The notes under the pieces are model-generated. The model was not told the DNA's origin. It saw nothing but the letters and a program-made list of their open reading frames with translations, and made no database searches. A stretch of DNA of 64,000 nt from Triglochin maritima. Taxonomy: Eukaryota; Streptophyta; Magnoliopsida; Alismatales; Juncaginaceae. The stretch spans positions 56,876,925 through 56,940,924 of the forward strand of contig OY821772.1 of NCBI GenBank assembly GCA_963682175.1. The letters are read 5' to 3'. Below, piece after piece: positions 48,252-60,700 of the stretch; position 1 is the first letter of the stretch; every line of letters begins with the position of its first letter. The translations under genes were made by a program, and so were the position numbers.

Positions 48252-51200
48252 TCAAAACATATTACATAATTGTTGCCAATATGCTATCCTATGTTGGTAC
48301 TCCAGCTCCCATCCAATAACACTCTCATCTCGTATTTGATACCACAGAGTCGCTATAGGAGGTACGGGGAATCCCTCATTCAATTCCAAACGAATGTAAT
48401 GAGCGTAACTCCCTAAATGAGCAATAATCAACTCTCTGCACGGTCTCGTCACGGTAGGCGGACTCTCCCAAGGTAGAACTGTAAGACATGGGTACAACGA
48501 ACCATCATTTCCGAGAGAGAAGAACATAACTGCACACTTGTAAAAATTTGCAATGGGAAACAAGTCCGTCCACGTCTCCATATAGTGATTCTCGCCACAA
48601 GGTCCCCCGCCCCAATTAATCCGGTGACGAGCCTCCGCCACACCGTCGTAGTATACGTGCTCATAAAAAGATGGGTTCGCAGCTATCTCATTTGAAATCG
48701 AACGACGGGCGAGTTGCCAATTGTCTTCACCACCGTGGAAAACATCGGCGACACATCGAAATCCACAGTTTCCATCAGCACGTACATCATTCCACTGGTG
48801 TAGGAATGGCATAATGATTCCTGGAATTCTATCTCCATATGGGAAGTCGTCTACGTCAGCCCGCCCAGTCACTACAATATGAACAAAAAATACAGTTAGA
48901 TATAATAACAAAAGATACATATTTACTGAAATAAATAACAAAATAATAATAATAATAAATGTAAGGATGGTATACCTGATCCTCCTCTCACTGACGAAGA
49001 ACCAGAAGATCGACCACGACCTTTGCTTCCACTACCGGAAGAACGACCACGACCTCTACTCCCACTACCTGAAGATCGACCACTACCTCGCTCTGCATAC
49101 TCAAACGCACTAGGGTCCCGTCGTGTCGACTTTCCCCTTGGTCGACCTCGTAGCTTTGTTTTTACTGCAGGCTCTTTCAAATTCGAATGTTCGGGGTGTA
49201 GCTGCTCGAATAAAACCCGAGAGGCAGATCGAATTACGGTAGGGTCACTTCCTGCAATCTCATCAACCAGACTGCGAAAATGTTCGGCGTCTTGAGCTGC
49301 CTGAGACACAAACTCTGCGTTCCCGGCTCCTTCCCCAATGACAAGTGTCCTCCAGAACGAATGAATCTGCTCTAAGTAAATTCCGTTTTCTGATTCAAGA
49401 CATCCACGGATGGTACATGCGCAAGGTATCCCATGAGAAGTCAGAAAAGCGCACTCGCAACGATATTCAACTTCATCATCTAACTGTTGCATTCTCTTCA
49501 CCTCCTGACTCAGCAACTGCAAACAGTGATGCGAAACTCTACCATTTATGTGACGATATAGAGAATGTCCGAAATTAGTCAAATTTCGCCGTCTCGAGTC
49601 TTCAAGAAAGTTTCGAATATTCGTCAGCTGCATTTCAGTAGCCGCGTTGACGCGCTCGAAAAGAGTGTCCAGAGCTGCAGTCGATGTAGAAATCCACTCT
49701 TTTAGAGCCGAATGAGCACTTTCGACCCTACAATTCGTGGTGTTCCCAAAATGAAGGACTTTGTTCGTCCAATTCAGCACAAACTTTTCTTTATGCACTA
49801 ACCACGTGGTGTCCAGATACTCCGTGATAGCCGGCCACGATCTATACAAATCTTTCAGAGCATACACAGCTCTATCATACTCGGCTTCTGAAGTAGAAAG
49901 CATGATCTTCCTCCATCTTCCACGCCTCAAAGTCTCTGCCATCTCCTTATTCTTGCCGAATACGTGGTACGCGTAATTCAATACGTCTTTGTTGATGTGC
50001 CATGTGCAGAGTAAATGAGCAGAGTCTGGAAAAACCTCTCTCACTGGTCGCATAAGGCCTAACTCCCGGTCTGTTATTATTGCAGTCGGGCTGACAGTCC
50101 CCAATAACAGATCTCTCAACTTCTCCATCACCCACAAATAACTGGAGTAAGATTCATCCATCAAAATCGCATATCCAATAAGGAAATTCATGTTTGCTGG
50201 TGTGACCCCAATCATTTCGAACAAAGGCATCTTATACTTGTTCGTCTTGTAAGTCGAATCCATGCAGATAACGAAAGGATATGTCCGCAACAACTGGACT
50301 GACGTCGGATGTGCCAAAAAAGCGTGAGTGACGACATCAGTTTCTGGATCCGCCATAATCCAATGTAAGTACTCACACTGCACTGCTTGGTAGAGAAACT
50401 GCTGGACGGGATTCCGATCTTCAGATTTTGTCCTCCTCATGTAATCTCTGAAATTATAAATATGCCTTTGATTTGGATTGTCCTCCGGGAATTTTTCTTT
50501 TACTGCCTTCAAGATGTTCCGTGGTTTTGCTTGCGCCTCTGTCATATCACGAACAATCTTCTTCGCCCCAGAACTTAGACCACTAATTTGACGATGACCC
50601 TCTGGATAAACTGCCAGTCTGTGGTTGTGATGTCCGTGAGCACTATTAAAAACCAAAACCCATCCATCACGATCTCGTCGCTCCACCACTTTTATTAAGA
50701 AACGGCAACCGCAACCCTTTCTTTTGGTGTTTCTTCGAAGTGCAGTATCCATATCCCGAGACTCCATTTGATTTCGCCGGTCGCATCTCAAATAACAATC
50801 CATCCGACTATCTGATCTTGTTTTGTACGACGACACGACCAAAAAAAACCCAGCTCCGATAGCTACTTGTTTGGCCCATTTACATGCTTCATCGATTGTT
50901 GCAAAGATTTGTGTAGTTTGAAATAACTCACTGTAATCCACTCCATCACCACCGAAATCTGGAACCTACAAAAATAAAATCAAAATTAAAAAAAATTAAA
51001 AAATAAATTCGAAATTAAAAAATTTCAAAAATAATGTCGAAAATAAAAAAACAAAATCAAAATCAAAAAAAAAAAAAAATAGGCGTCTGTGTTACGCGCC
51101 TGCCCCATGGATGGGGCGTCTGTGTTAAACGCCTTCCCCAACGGTAAGGCGTCTGCGTAGGACGCCTGACCGAAGGGAAGGGCGTCTACTACAGACGCCT

Positions 51201-51392
51201 TACCCATGGGGAGGACGTCTACATAAGACGCCTATCCCATGGGGGAGGCGTCTGCGTTAGACGCCTAGTCCATGGGGAGGGCGTCCTACGCAGACGCCCT
51301 CACCATGGGGGAGGCGTCTAATGCAGACGCTCGGCCCAAAATTTGCCCCGCGCCAGGCTTACCTCACCCGATGCATCACCCTCGTTAGACAT
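48252..51392 (-). CDS. MULE transposase fused to an OTU-type cysteine protease domain
   Basis: Three exons in coding order: 51392-51363 (10 codons, MSNEGDASGE), 50965-48976 and 48871-48252. Phases match and the product has 879 residues. Domains: a WRKY-GCM1/FAR1-type zinc finger at about 71-125 (ends AHGHHNH), and the MULE DDE domain with Asp246 (FVICMDSTYK) and Asp309 (IITDRELG), a CTWH motif, and a candidate Glu near 425 (CRVESAHSALKEW). Next come a SWIM-like motif near 513-527 that reads CxC...CxC, without the usual His, and a low-complexity RGRGRSSGS hinge. The OTU-like domain covers about 680-879, with Asp706, Cys709 (ADGNCGFR) and His831 (SYAHYIRL). OTU proteases remove ubiquitin. The splice joining the two parts uses CAG|GTATAC and a TTGTAG acceptor and keeps the frame; cDNA is needed to prove it. 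Confidence 0.87.
51081..51337. repeat. Hairpin array, right arm of MULE-1 (transposase intron 1)
   Basis: About six units of near 40 bp, each a GGCGTCTGCGTTAGACGCC-like hairpin followed by a CCCATGGGG-type palindrome. It lies in the minus-strand intron between 51362 and 50966, mirroring the left array. Confidence 0.92.
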
Positions 51393-51442
51393 TTTCGTGG
51401 TGTTTTTACTGATAAATTATGAATATACAAGACCATATGCCT

Positions 51443-51450
51443 TATTTATA
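51443..51450 (-). promoter_or_regulatory. TATA box for the transposase gene
   Basis: TATAAATA on the minus strand lies about 50 bases upstream of the start codon at 51392, inside the element end. The surrounding bases are partly conserved in MULE-2 (AGACACGGGACGAT). Confidence 0.5.
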
Positions 51451-52289
51451 GACACGGGACGATATGGGTATTAAATATATTGTTAAGGGCAATTTGGTAA
51501 TTTCAAGGGGCGATTTAAGTAGTTTTGGGGCGACGTTTAGTAGTTCCCTTTTTTTATTATAAAAACCAAACATCTCTCAGGTTCGGATTTAGTCCACAAG
51601 TTTCAGATTCAACACACTCACAAATGAACATAAGTCCCAGAATATCCTTTAGGGCTCCTTCCGGATCTTCACTGAAACATAGAATAACAAATGTCACCAT
51701 TGTTCATGGAAATTACGCTCATTACCACCACCAAAATACAAATTTGCCACCGACTTTACTAAATTCTCATCAGTGAATCCTCTCTCACCCCATCATTTTC
51801 TTCCAACGCCTCCACGGTCGTGGTGAGATTTCCACCATCGTTCTTCCTTGTCGTTCTTCCACCAAGTTGTATAGAAGACGTTCGTCGCCCCCTTCGTAAA
51901 AAACTCAGGTAGGAGCATCGTCCTCCACTCGAAGCCACGCTTTGGCCGGCACACCGCAAAAATAAAACGGGATGACTGGACGAGTGGACAAGGCCACCAT
52001 TGCGTCATCGTCGAGATGGGTTCAGAGGAGCGAGATGGGAGAGATGGGGACAACGCTGGAGGAAGCAAGAACGAGGAAAGTGACTGGTTGCTTGGGAAGG
52101 GGGTAGAAGAATGGACGTTGCTTTTTGTGGGCATTTTAGGAATTTCTCATTTGTCGTCGGAGGAGTCGAAGTCACATTGGACAAACGTCTTCCTAGGAGG
52201 GGGGAGCTGATCAACTTCCTTGGCTTCTCAGAATAGTTGGATTCTGGTTGGAGATGTGGGTTGAGAATCCCTGTCCAAACATAGCCTTA

Positions 52290-54781
52290 ATCGACATCTG
52301 TGACGTCGCGACACAACTGACTTTTGTTTTTTAACTTTGGGAACACGACATTATAACATTGCCAAGTTCGAGTTCGAGTTCATTATGAACTTAGACAGTG
52401 TAAATACCGAATTCATCAGAAGCTTCCTATGACTAGAACTCAACCATATCATTGAGTTCGTTGAATAGGATTCGGTGATACCAAAGGTGAGATTTGATTT
52501 TTATATTTATTTTTCAATAAATTATATATTTACAAATCAAATATGAAAAAAATATATATGTTTGACAGTTTTTATTCTGCTTCAATATCCAATATCACCA
52601 CATTCTGTGGTTTAAATAGTTTCATCGTTTTGTATGTGGTTCGATTATTGGTTATTGGAGTATACGTCCACTTATTATTCATAGGTAATCTAATATTCAG
52701 TTTCACATCAAACATATTTTCAGAAAAACTCGTGACACTTCTAACAATGGATACCAAGTCAGCATACTTTACATCTAATTTGTTCGAATTTTTAAGTTAT
52801 ATTTAAAGATTGTAGTAAATCTTTAAGGTAAAGAAGCTTTCACTGACGAATACATTTGTGAACTTCGTCTCCATCTGGCACACATAGTGTTGTGGAAGTA
52901 TGTCATGTTCTTCACTTGATATAATAGAAGTTTAAACTTAAATTACGTGTTGTTTTGGTATAATACTTCGGGAGGATGGAAGAAAAGTAAAAAGATTATA
53001 AAAAATCTCTACGAAAAAAAGTGTTTCCCTTCCATTTCCTTCACGTTTGTTTGTTAAAAAAATTATTTCAAGTTTAAAAAATTATTTGTAAATATAAATA
53101 TATTACAAAAAAATATAAAAATCAAAAACTTATTGTTGCCATCGTTGAGTTCATTGAACATAACTGGACAAATTGTAATGTCCATTTCTTCGAAGCTAAA
53201 GACAAAATTCTACGTCCGTTACGTGTCGTGACGTGGTGGATGTAGATCTAATTTGCTAAATATTTCTACGAGGTGGATGTAGATCTTATTATGTTAATTA
53301 TTTTTATAATAAATTTAATTCATTTTTTTAAACAATACACAAATCCGACCGGAACAACAGGGAATTGTCATGATTAGCCACCTATTAAGATGTTAACCGG
53401 TGGACCAGTTAGATCCGAAATCCAGGTCCAACCCACCGAACCCGTTTTAATCAACCCATCCCAGGATCCAGTCTTCCTTCTTCTTCCCCAGTCGGCTCCA
53501 CCCACCAATCTCACGATCCTCACAATCTCACTCCCACCATCGTCGCCTCCCCTCGCCGGCGTCGCCTCCTCTCCTTCCCTAACACTAACCCTAACTCTAA
53601 CCCTAAATCTAACACTAACAATTCGATCTCCTTTCCCACTCTATTCCTGCTGGCTCACACCACCCTGGCCTCCACCTCCACCTCCGTACCACTCCCCGGT
53701 TGGTCTCCTTACCGCTGGTTCGATGAAATTAGTCGCGTTTTAACTTCTTAATTGAATTTACTTCCCACATCTGCGTGATTTCCCTCCTGAATTTCCGTTC
53801 GTGCTTGTTCTGTCTGTTGGATTTGCATCGCAGCATATCAGTTGAATTGTAAATATTAAATAAATTGATATGCCACTATTAGTCTGTTTCTTTTAAGATT
53901 AAAATTGTGGATTTCTATATTTTTCAGTTCAAACACTATGAATGCAAGTTTTAGGTTTACATGTATGTTGGTCATTTCAGTTAAATCTAATAAGTTCGGT
54001 ATTAGATTAAGACTTTGGGTTGCAATTTTTAAAGAGGTAATAGGCCAGCAAATACATCAACGCCCTGGATCGTGGGTTATTCGTGGTCTGGTCCTTCAAA
54101 TGTAGGTATCCTGAAATTTATTTTGATATTGTTTTGTGATTTTGTGAACTTTGACATCTCCATTTGAATTGATTATGAATTTGCATCTATGTTTTCTTGT
54201 TTAAATGTACGCTTGGTTTGGTTGAAGTCATAAAACATACTTTTTTGCAATCAAAGAAAAAAGATGTCTTGCACTTGTTTGCCTGTTTACAAGTTGTCGA
54301 TGTTACAAAGCTGGTGCATACGCCGGTATTTTTTACAAAACAGGTATCTGAAAAAGTCTTGAATGTGTGCCCAACAAGTTTTATAACATGTTTTTGCAAT
54401 AGGTCACTGAAAATAACTTTGGTAGGTTGGATAACGACATGTTTTTCCGATTCAGGTTTGCAAAACCTGTTTTGTAAACATGTCGGTCTTGATCAAGCCT
54501 GTGTATAGGTAGATTTTGTGTAAATAGGTTGTTTTAGATCCGACCCAACCTATAAGTCAGGTCTGCCACATGGTGCCTAAACAAAAATTTCGTGGGGGTC
54601 AGAAGTCCAATTACATTTAAATTGGCCTGTAAATGTTTTGTGGGGACCGTGACCCCCTAATAATCCCCATCTAATTCCGCCTTTGAAAGAATTCAATTAT
54701 TAATGAGTATTTAACATGACAAAATTTAGTCATGAAAAGTCATTTGACTTTTTGTGCACTTTTGCTTACTGTTCGTTTAAG
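52290..54781 (+). other. Spacer, then probable promoter, 5' leader exon and leader intron of the FURRY gene
   Basis: 52290-53380 is AT-rich with nothing recognised. 53390-53745 is C/T-rich and includes degenerate telomere-like words (CTAACCCTAACTCTAACCC near 53586), typical of a plant leader exon. A leader intron probably ends at TTTAAG (54776-54781), ten bases before the start codon. 54590-54690 resembles a hAT end fragment (ACCCCCTAATAATCCCC...TTCCGCC). Confidence 0.4.
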
Positions 54782-54791
54782 ATTTCTCAAC

Positions 54792-57700
54792 ATGAAATCA
54801 ACGGTTCCACCGTTGGGGAGTGCGGCAAAGTTGATCGTGGAGGCACTGCTCCAACGTTACCTTCCTTTGGCACGTCGGCGTATTGAGACTGCACAGGCCC
54901 AGGTGATTCTCCAACTCACATGCTTATTTGTGTTTTTTGATTTTCTGTTTTAAGACTCTGGGTGTTGTTTTGACGTTGATTGACGGACCATGGGGTTTCT
55001 ATTTGATCTGTTATATTACATAATCATTCCCTTAGTGATCTTTAGCAAGCCTTTTCATGTTCTAGGTTTGTTCTTTTTATTTATTTGTCTAGGTACGTAA
55101 TTCTATTTTGCATCTTTCTCTTCCATGCAAATGAACAGGATGGGCAATATCTTCGACCCTCTGATCCAGCTTACGAGCAAGTATTAGATTCGCTGGCTAT
55201 GGTAGCGAGGCATACCCCTGTTCCTCTTCTAGAGGCTCTTCTTCGTTGGAGAGACAGGTATTTAGTATGATTTGCTGATTCTTGCTGCATAGTTGATTGC
55301 ACATATTGTCAAAGATTTATGGTTTCCTCTTTGATGAGGTCCCATCATTTCCAAATTCCATATGCTTCTTTTCCAACTGTAGAAAATTTTCATGTTGTGT
55401 CTTCTCACAAGTCACATAAACGAACATTTCATATCCAGCTTTTACAATGCTTGCATGTCAATGCAGTGTGCTTTTACAGTTGCATGCTACTATTATATGT
55501 TAACATAAAGCATCTATGTATCTCTAGTGTCTTACTTAAGAAATTCTTTCCAAAAACTGTGTAAGACAGATGTTCTAAAGATCTTGTTTACTGACTGTGT
55601 TATCCTTAGTAATTTTTGAGTTCTTTTTTTTGTCCATGATGTGCCAGTTTCTTACTTCTGTTTTTGCTTTAGTGAGTCTCCAAAGGGGTTGAACGATGCA
55701 TCTACATACCAAAAGAAGGTTAGCTTTTTTATACAGCTCTCTCTTTCTGTTACATTCCAGATGAGTAATAGAAGCAATCATATGATCATTATTTTTAAAA
55801 CATGACATAGTTGGATCCTTCGTTCTGATTTCATTATGAAACCATCATGGGTCTCTGTCCTGCTTCTGTTGCTTTTTCTTCATGATTTTGGTAAAGACAA
55901 ATAAAACATCTGTGTTTTTTGTACCCAATAGGATACCATGTGCTTAAATTTAATATTATAGCATTTCCTGCAGTTTGTCATGGTGTCATATTTAAGTATC
56001 ATGAATTAGTCTTGCCAGATGTCTCCACTAGCCTGTCAGTCGTGCTCCATAGATCTGGAAATTCACATGTCCCTCCTCTGTACTTTATTATCTATCTAGT
56101 AACGGACAATCATCTGCATTTGGTTTTTTTGGTATACCTTCGAAAAAAAGTAAATCACTAGAAAAATAAACACTCAAGTTTGAAGATGATCCCATTCCAT
56201 AAACTAATGCAAATCAAGTAAACCCCATTCCCATTTTTGGCTTACAAACCTCAACAAAAATAAATTTCAAAATTGTTCTTATTCAAGCCTATTTCTTCTG
56301 GTTGTAAAAATCGAAAGAGAGGATGGTTGTTCTACGTGCCTCGGTGGTTGTAGCAGTTCAGGATGATTTTCTATAGATGACATAACAATAGGGTATCCAT
56401 TTTTGTCGGCATTTTCAAAATTGCTATTGAAACAAAATCATGGTAGTATTGGTCTTTCTCTCTTTCCTGTTGTACTAATTAGTTACACTTATAAAATTAA
56501 TCTGATGGTCATGCTATCAAACACAGCTTGCGGTGGAGTGTATTTTTTGCTCAGCTTGTATTCGGTTTGTGGAATATTGTCCACAGGAAGGAATCACAGG
56601 TACAATTTATCATATTCTATCATCATGGCTTTTCATGAAAATGTTTGATTTTTTATTTGGTTGATGATTTGTTTGTCCCTCGTCTCAGAAAAGCTTTGGT
56701 CTGGCTTGGAAAATTTTGTATTCGATTGGCTAATTAATGCTGATAGGTGAGGCTACACTATCTATCTGCAGTAACCTTTTGGTTATTGATTGAATCAACA
56801 TGCTTTCCTATATTCTTGATACATCCGTCTGTCCTCAATTTTTCCCCTTCAATTCTTATTTCTTACTTTTACTTCATGGTTGAAAAGGTTATACATGGAT
56901 TTTGGACCAGGAAAGATTGATTTTTAATCCTTCGGAATTCACTTGGATAAAACCTAAGCCATAAGAGATCCCCATGTGGAGGACCCAAAACCAAATTTAT
57001 TTATGATAGTGCTCAAAATAACTAGTTTCTAACTTCTGACTTAAAGAATGATAAAAATGTAGAACAATGGAAGTTGGTCCATGATAGGTTCTTTGTAGAA
57101 GAAAGGTTCTCCTACATGGAGTCACAATCTCAACAGAGCACCCTTCTGCCTGGGAACTGGCTAAGCATGAAGCCATGTAGTGAGTTAATTCAATGGTGTA
57201 TCTTTTGTTAAAGAAATCCTCATCCTTGGAAAATGGGAATCAAACCATTCTTGGAATCAGGGACTGCAAAGGCCTCTCCCTTTGTTTGTGCGAGTACTTC
57301 CTTTTAGGTTATGGATGCAATTAATCTAAATTATCTCATGAAATCCTCCTATTGGAGGCCATCTGAAATAAATGTTTGTCACTTTGTCCTGAAAAGCATA
57401 ATAAGGAATCATGGAGCCTTTCCCTAGGATACTATTGAAGCAGTCACATAATTCTTCAATAAAATACAGAACACGTAAAAAAGAAAAGTGTGAGATCAAA
57501 GTGAATTGATGGTTAGTGCGATTCAATTGCTTAAATGTTTCAAATTGAAACCATGACGTTCTATGTCGCCCTCTAAGTCTTCTCCGTTTAATTAAATATT
57601 ATGATGGTTATAGGAAGATCGGTGAATTGGCTTACAAATTTTAGGCTTAAGCATTTTTAGACACAATTTTGTGGCTTTAATGTAAAGTGGTTACAAATAT

Positions 57701-60700
57701 CACATGTTGTCAATGCCATCGTTGCTTTCGTCAATGATTTGAAAAAGAAATGTAATGTTTCAACTTTCAAGCAACGATTGAAAGGCGGCCATCGCCTAGT
57801 AGGTGATCTGGGCGACAAGGCGACTAGTCAGCTAGGGTTGCTTGTCTAATATGTCATTTTCCCTAAAACACATTTTTTTGATAAATTTAACAAGTGAAAA
57901 AACCAATACTTAATACAAAAGAAAATCAATAATTCAACTAACAAGAAAGAGAAGGGATCGTTATCGCCTCTTGAGTCGACAATTGGTTGGGGAAGTCGGC
58001 TGCAATCATTGGTTGGAGTTGGTTGTTGTGGTTGCTGATGGGGTGGGATTAGGTTTTCCAAAATTGTAAATGTATAATTCTATCCTTAAGTGGGTATCCA
58101 GTATCGAATACCTGATCTTGGACTTACGGTATGATTGGTACCTAGGAAGTTGAGGGAATTCTAGAATTTCACTTTCATAACTTTCCCTCATTTTGGAGTG
58201 AAAGTTGTGGAATTCACTCTTTAGGCCGTAGTGCATCTTTTTAAGTTATGGAAGTCCTTTTGGAACTTGATTTCCAAAATTTTAAAAGTGAGATTTCATT
58301 TTAGAACTCTACTTCCCCACTTCCTCGAAGTTGTTCAAGGTACCAATGACACCCTTAGGGGACTAATATGTAGGGAATTGGCCTAAGGCTGTCCAACAAC
58401 TATATGACGAACTTTTAAATCAGTGGTTGACTGGTTTCAAGCCAATTCGAAAAAGAATTAATTTGTTGTGGTGTGCTCTACATCATGAGCCCAAGTCTAA
58501 GAGCCTACTCATTTATGACATGATCATGTTATGCGGTATAAGTCTTGCAACGATTGAGCCTGAGTTGCTGAAGAGCAAAGTTTTGTATCATTAGACTTAT
58601 TTCTTCGCACATTGAAACCCTTTTTTCCCTTTGACAATTGCAATTAATAAAGATGTGTCCCAAGGAAGGATAAAGAAGAATGGTATGGGTTTATGCTGGG
58701 TTACAGCAAGTTGATTAAAGGTTTTTGGGGGGGGGGGGGGGGATTGCTGGAAAGAGCTAATAGAGAGTTGCTAAGGTGGTTAGGAAACCACACTTTCCAA
58801 ATAAGCATCCTCTTGTTCTCAAATATAAATTTTTGTCTAGTTGCACATTTTTCCTCTATTTTTTTTTCTTTTACATAAATCATACCACTCTGATGAAACA
58901 ACATATCCTAAAAAATGCTCAGGATATCTTAGAATAAGATAAATCATGAACCTTTTTTTTGTACATGTCTTTAAACATCATTGAATGGGAGCTCATTTGG
59001 AACCGTCGGATTCTCATCTCCAGGTTCTTATAATACATTTTATGTTGGGAAATTACGAACTTGATTCTGATTATATTGACTATATCATTAGTCAACATCT
59101 CGAAGTACTTTTTAAGACTCCTCCAAACAACTGCTCATTCCTCTTACTGCATATGCCATGGATTAGTGTTATAATTTTCATTCTTGTGAAGGTAACAATA
59201 TGCTTTTTCGCCTGTATGCCATGTGGATACCTAGTCGGTCTGCTTGCAGGCCTTGCATGCCAGATATTTGTGGTTCGAGCTTCTCGCTATTTTTGTTCTG
59301 TAGTTCCCTTGAGAACATTCACTTAAAGAATAGGTGTTGTCGTGTTGATCATTCTCCCTTTTGTTCTTACACAGACAACAGGTCGAGACTAAGATTATTT
59401 CTCTCTTTTGTTTCTTTTCTTGGGTGGGTAAATTTTATCAAAGGTGTTCATCGTATTATGAGGGAGTGTCGGGGTATATGATGGCTGAACCAGACCGTAA
59501 TAGCTAACTAGCCATGGCTATTTCAGTCCTCTGGACTACATGACCTCCCACACAGATTTAGATGTAAATTCACTGTTAGCTGATGGCTTCCATAGCTGTT
59601 TCATTTCACTAGGACATTAGGATATGGACATGGGAGCATTTTTCAATTGTAATATCTTCAGGCATTGACATGACATATTGAAGCCAGTCACCACTTGGTC
59701 AATTAATGGAGATCCAGTCCATGGGTCCTCAAAGAGTAGGGTGTTGATGCCATTTGGAATCTCCATCAATTTGTTTTCACATTCGATTGGCCTTACTCTC
59801 GGTATCTGTACAAGCCCACGAGCATATCCTTGGTGGTGTGGCTCACCAAACAGTTCCCATTTATGGATGGTAACATGATATACACTAGAGAATTTATTAA
59901 TGAACAGTGTTGTATTATGAACCACCATTATTAGTGGCCGTTTAGCATCCGGCTGTTTGTAATTTAAATTGTTTATATGATACAGCATTTTGTGCCTTTC
60001 TGCAATATTCATAAATTTGTCTTGCATTTCTTTGATTATATATGTCATGGTACAATATCATACATATATTCTTGAATTCCTCCTTTATACTGCAGTTGAA
60101 GTCTACAAATTTATTTTTGTTGTTTAGATTTGGAAACAACCACTCCAGAGTTTGTTTGCAAAACAAATATATTGTTGCTTTGAAACTAGAATTTTTTGTC
60201 AAGCTGCGTTGTTGTGATATCCCATTTTTCCATCCATTCTCTAACTGATGATCTGCAGTTGTATTTAGCAAGATTTATACTTTCCAATGCTAACCTTCTA
60301 CAAACTGATTGAAGAGGTTATATGTTACAAATTACATCATATAGTTGATTCTTTTTCACTTTGCCTTTCAGGATTGTTAGCCAAGTTGAATACCCCTCAT
60401 TGGTTGACTTGCGCGGGCTTCTCCTAGACCTTGTTGCCCAATTGTTAGGAGCTTTGTCACGAATAAGGTACTCATACTGTCACAATTTATCTTGCAAACT
60501 AGAAACATACACTCATGCACACACAAAAATTATCCAATGAGCCTTGGACTCACATTAACATAATTGAGCTCCTGGGTTTTCGTGATCTGACTGTCATATG
60601 ATAAATCCAACTGCTGGATTTGAAATACCACAAGGCATGAAGTATACATAAAAATAAGAAATTAAATGCTTTGTGATTTTTGTGAAGAAATATATGATCT

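Larger units (their letters stand above)
45005..51548. mobile_element. MULE-1: intact-looking Mutator-like element with PMD gene and transposase-OTU gene
   Basis: The inverted ends are about 64 bp (left CTGAACTGCTAAACATCGCC; right end reads GGGAACTACTAAACGTCGCC on the minus strand) and differ at about five positions. The 8-bp flank TTTTTTTA occurs on both sides (44997-45004 and 51549-51556); this is T-rich and so weaker evidence than in MULE-2. Two convergent genes fill the interior with no in-frame stop in either model. Each start exon lies within 160 bp of an end, and each first intron contains a hairpin array. Shared ends with MULE-2 and MULE-3 define a family. The element could be autonomous. 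Confidence 0.9.
44946..52286. mobile_element. PIF/Harbinger-type non-autonomous element split by MULE-1
   Basis: Left end GACATGTTTGGATAGGAATTCT and the reverse complement of the right end, GGCTATGTTTGGACAGGGATT, are inverted repeats. Both are flanked by TTA (44943-44945 and 52287-52289), the usual Harbinger/Tourist duplication. Only 59 bp lie left of MULE-1 and about 738 bp right of it, so the original element was about 0.8 kb. No transposase is present. The right arm holds chance ORFs only. Confidence 0.6.

Noticed and set aside
51081..51337. Regularly spaced repeats resembling a CRISPR array
   Set aside because: Units are themselves palindromic and variable, the spacers are palindromic linkers, and the context is a plant transposon with no cas genes.
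51793..52134. 113-codon minus-strand ORF right of MULE-1
   Set aside because: No recognised domain, low-complexity Ser/Pro start, and it lies inside the right arm of the outer MITE.
54590..54690. Possible solo hAT end fragment upstream of FURRY
   Set aside because: Only one end-like segment and no duplication; kept as a remark in the spacer entry.
57776..57845. GGCGACC-rich patch resembling the subterminal repeats of the hAT at 33725-34603
   Set aside because: Too short, with no inverted ends or duplication nearby.
59617..60271. Minus-strand ORFs with a faint resemblance to LINE reverse-transcriptase tails (LLFEDPWTGSPLID)
   Set aside because: The possible motifs occur in the wrong order for one LINE and there is no polymerase core. 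Too weak to call.
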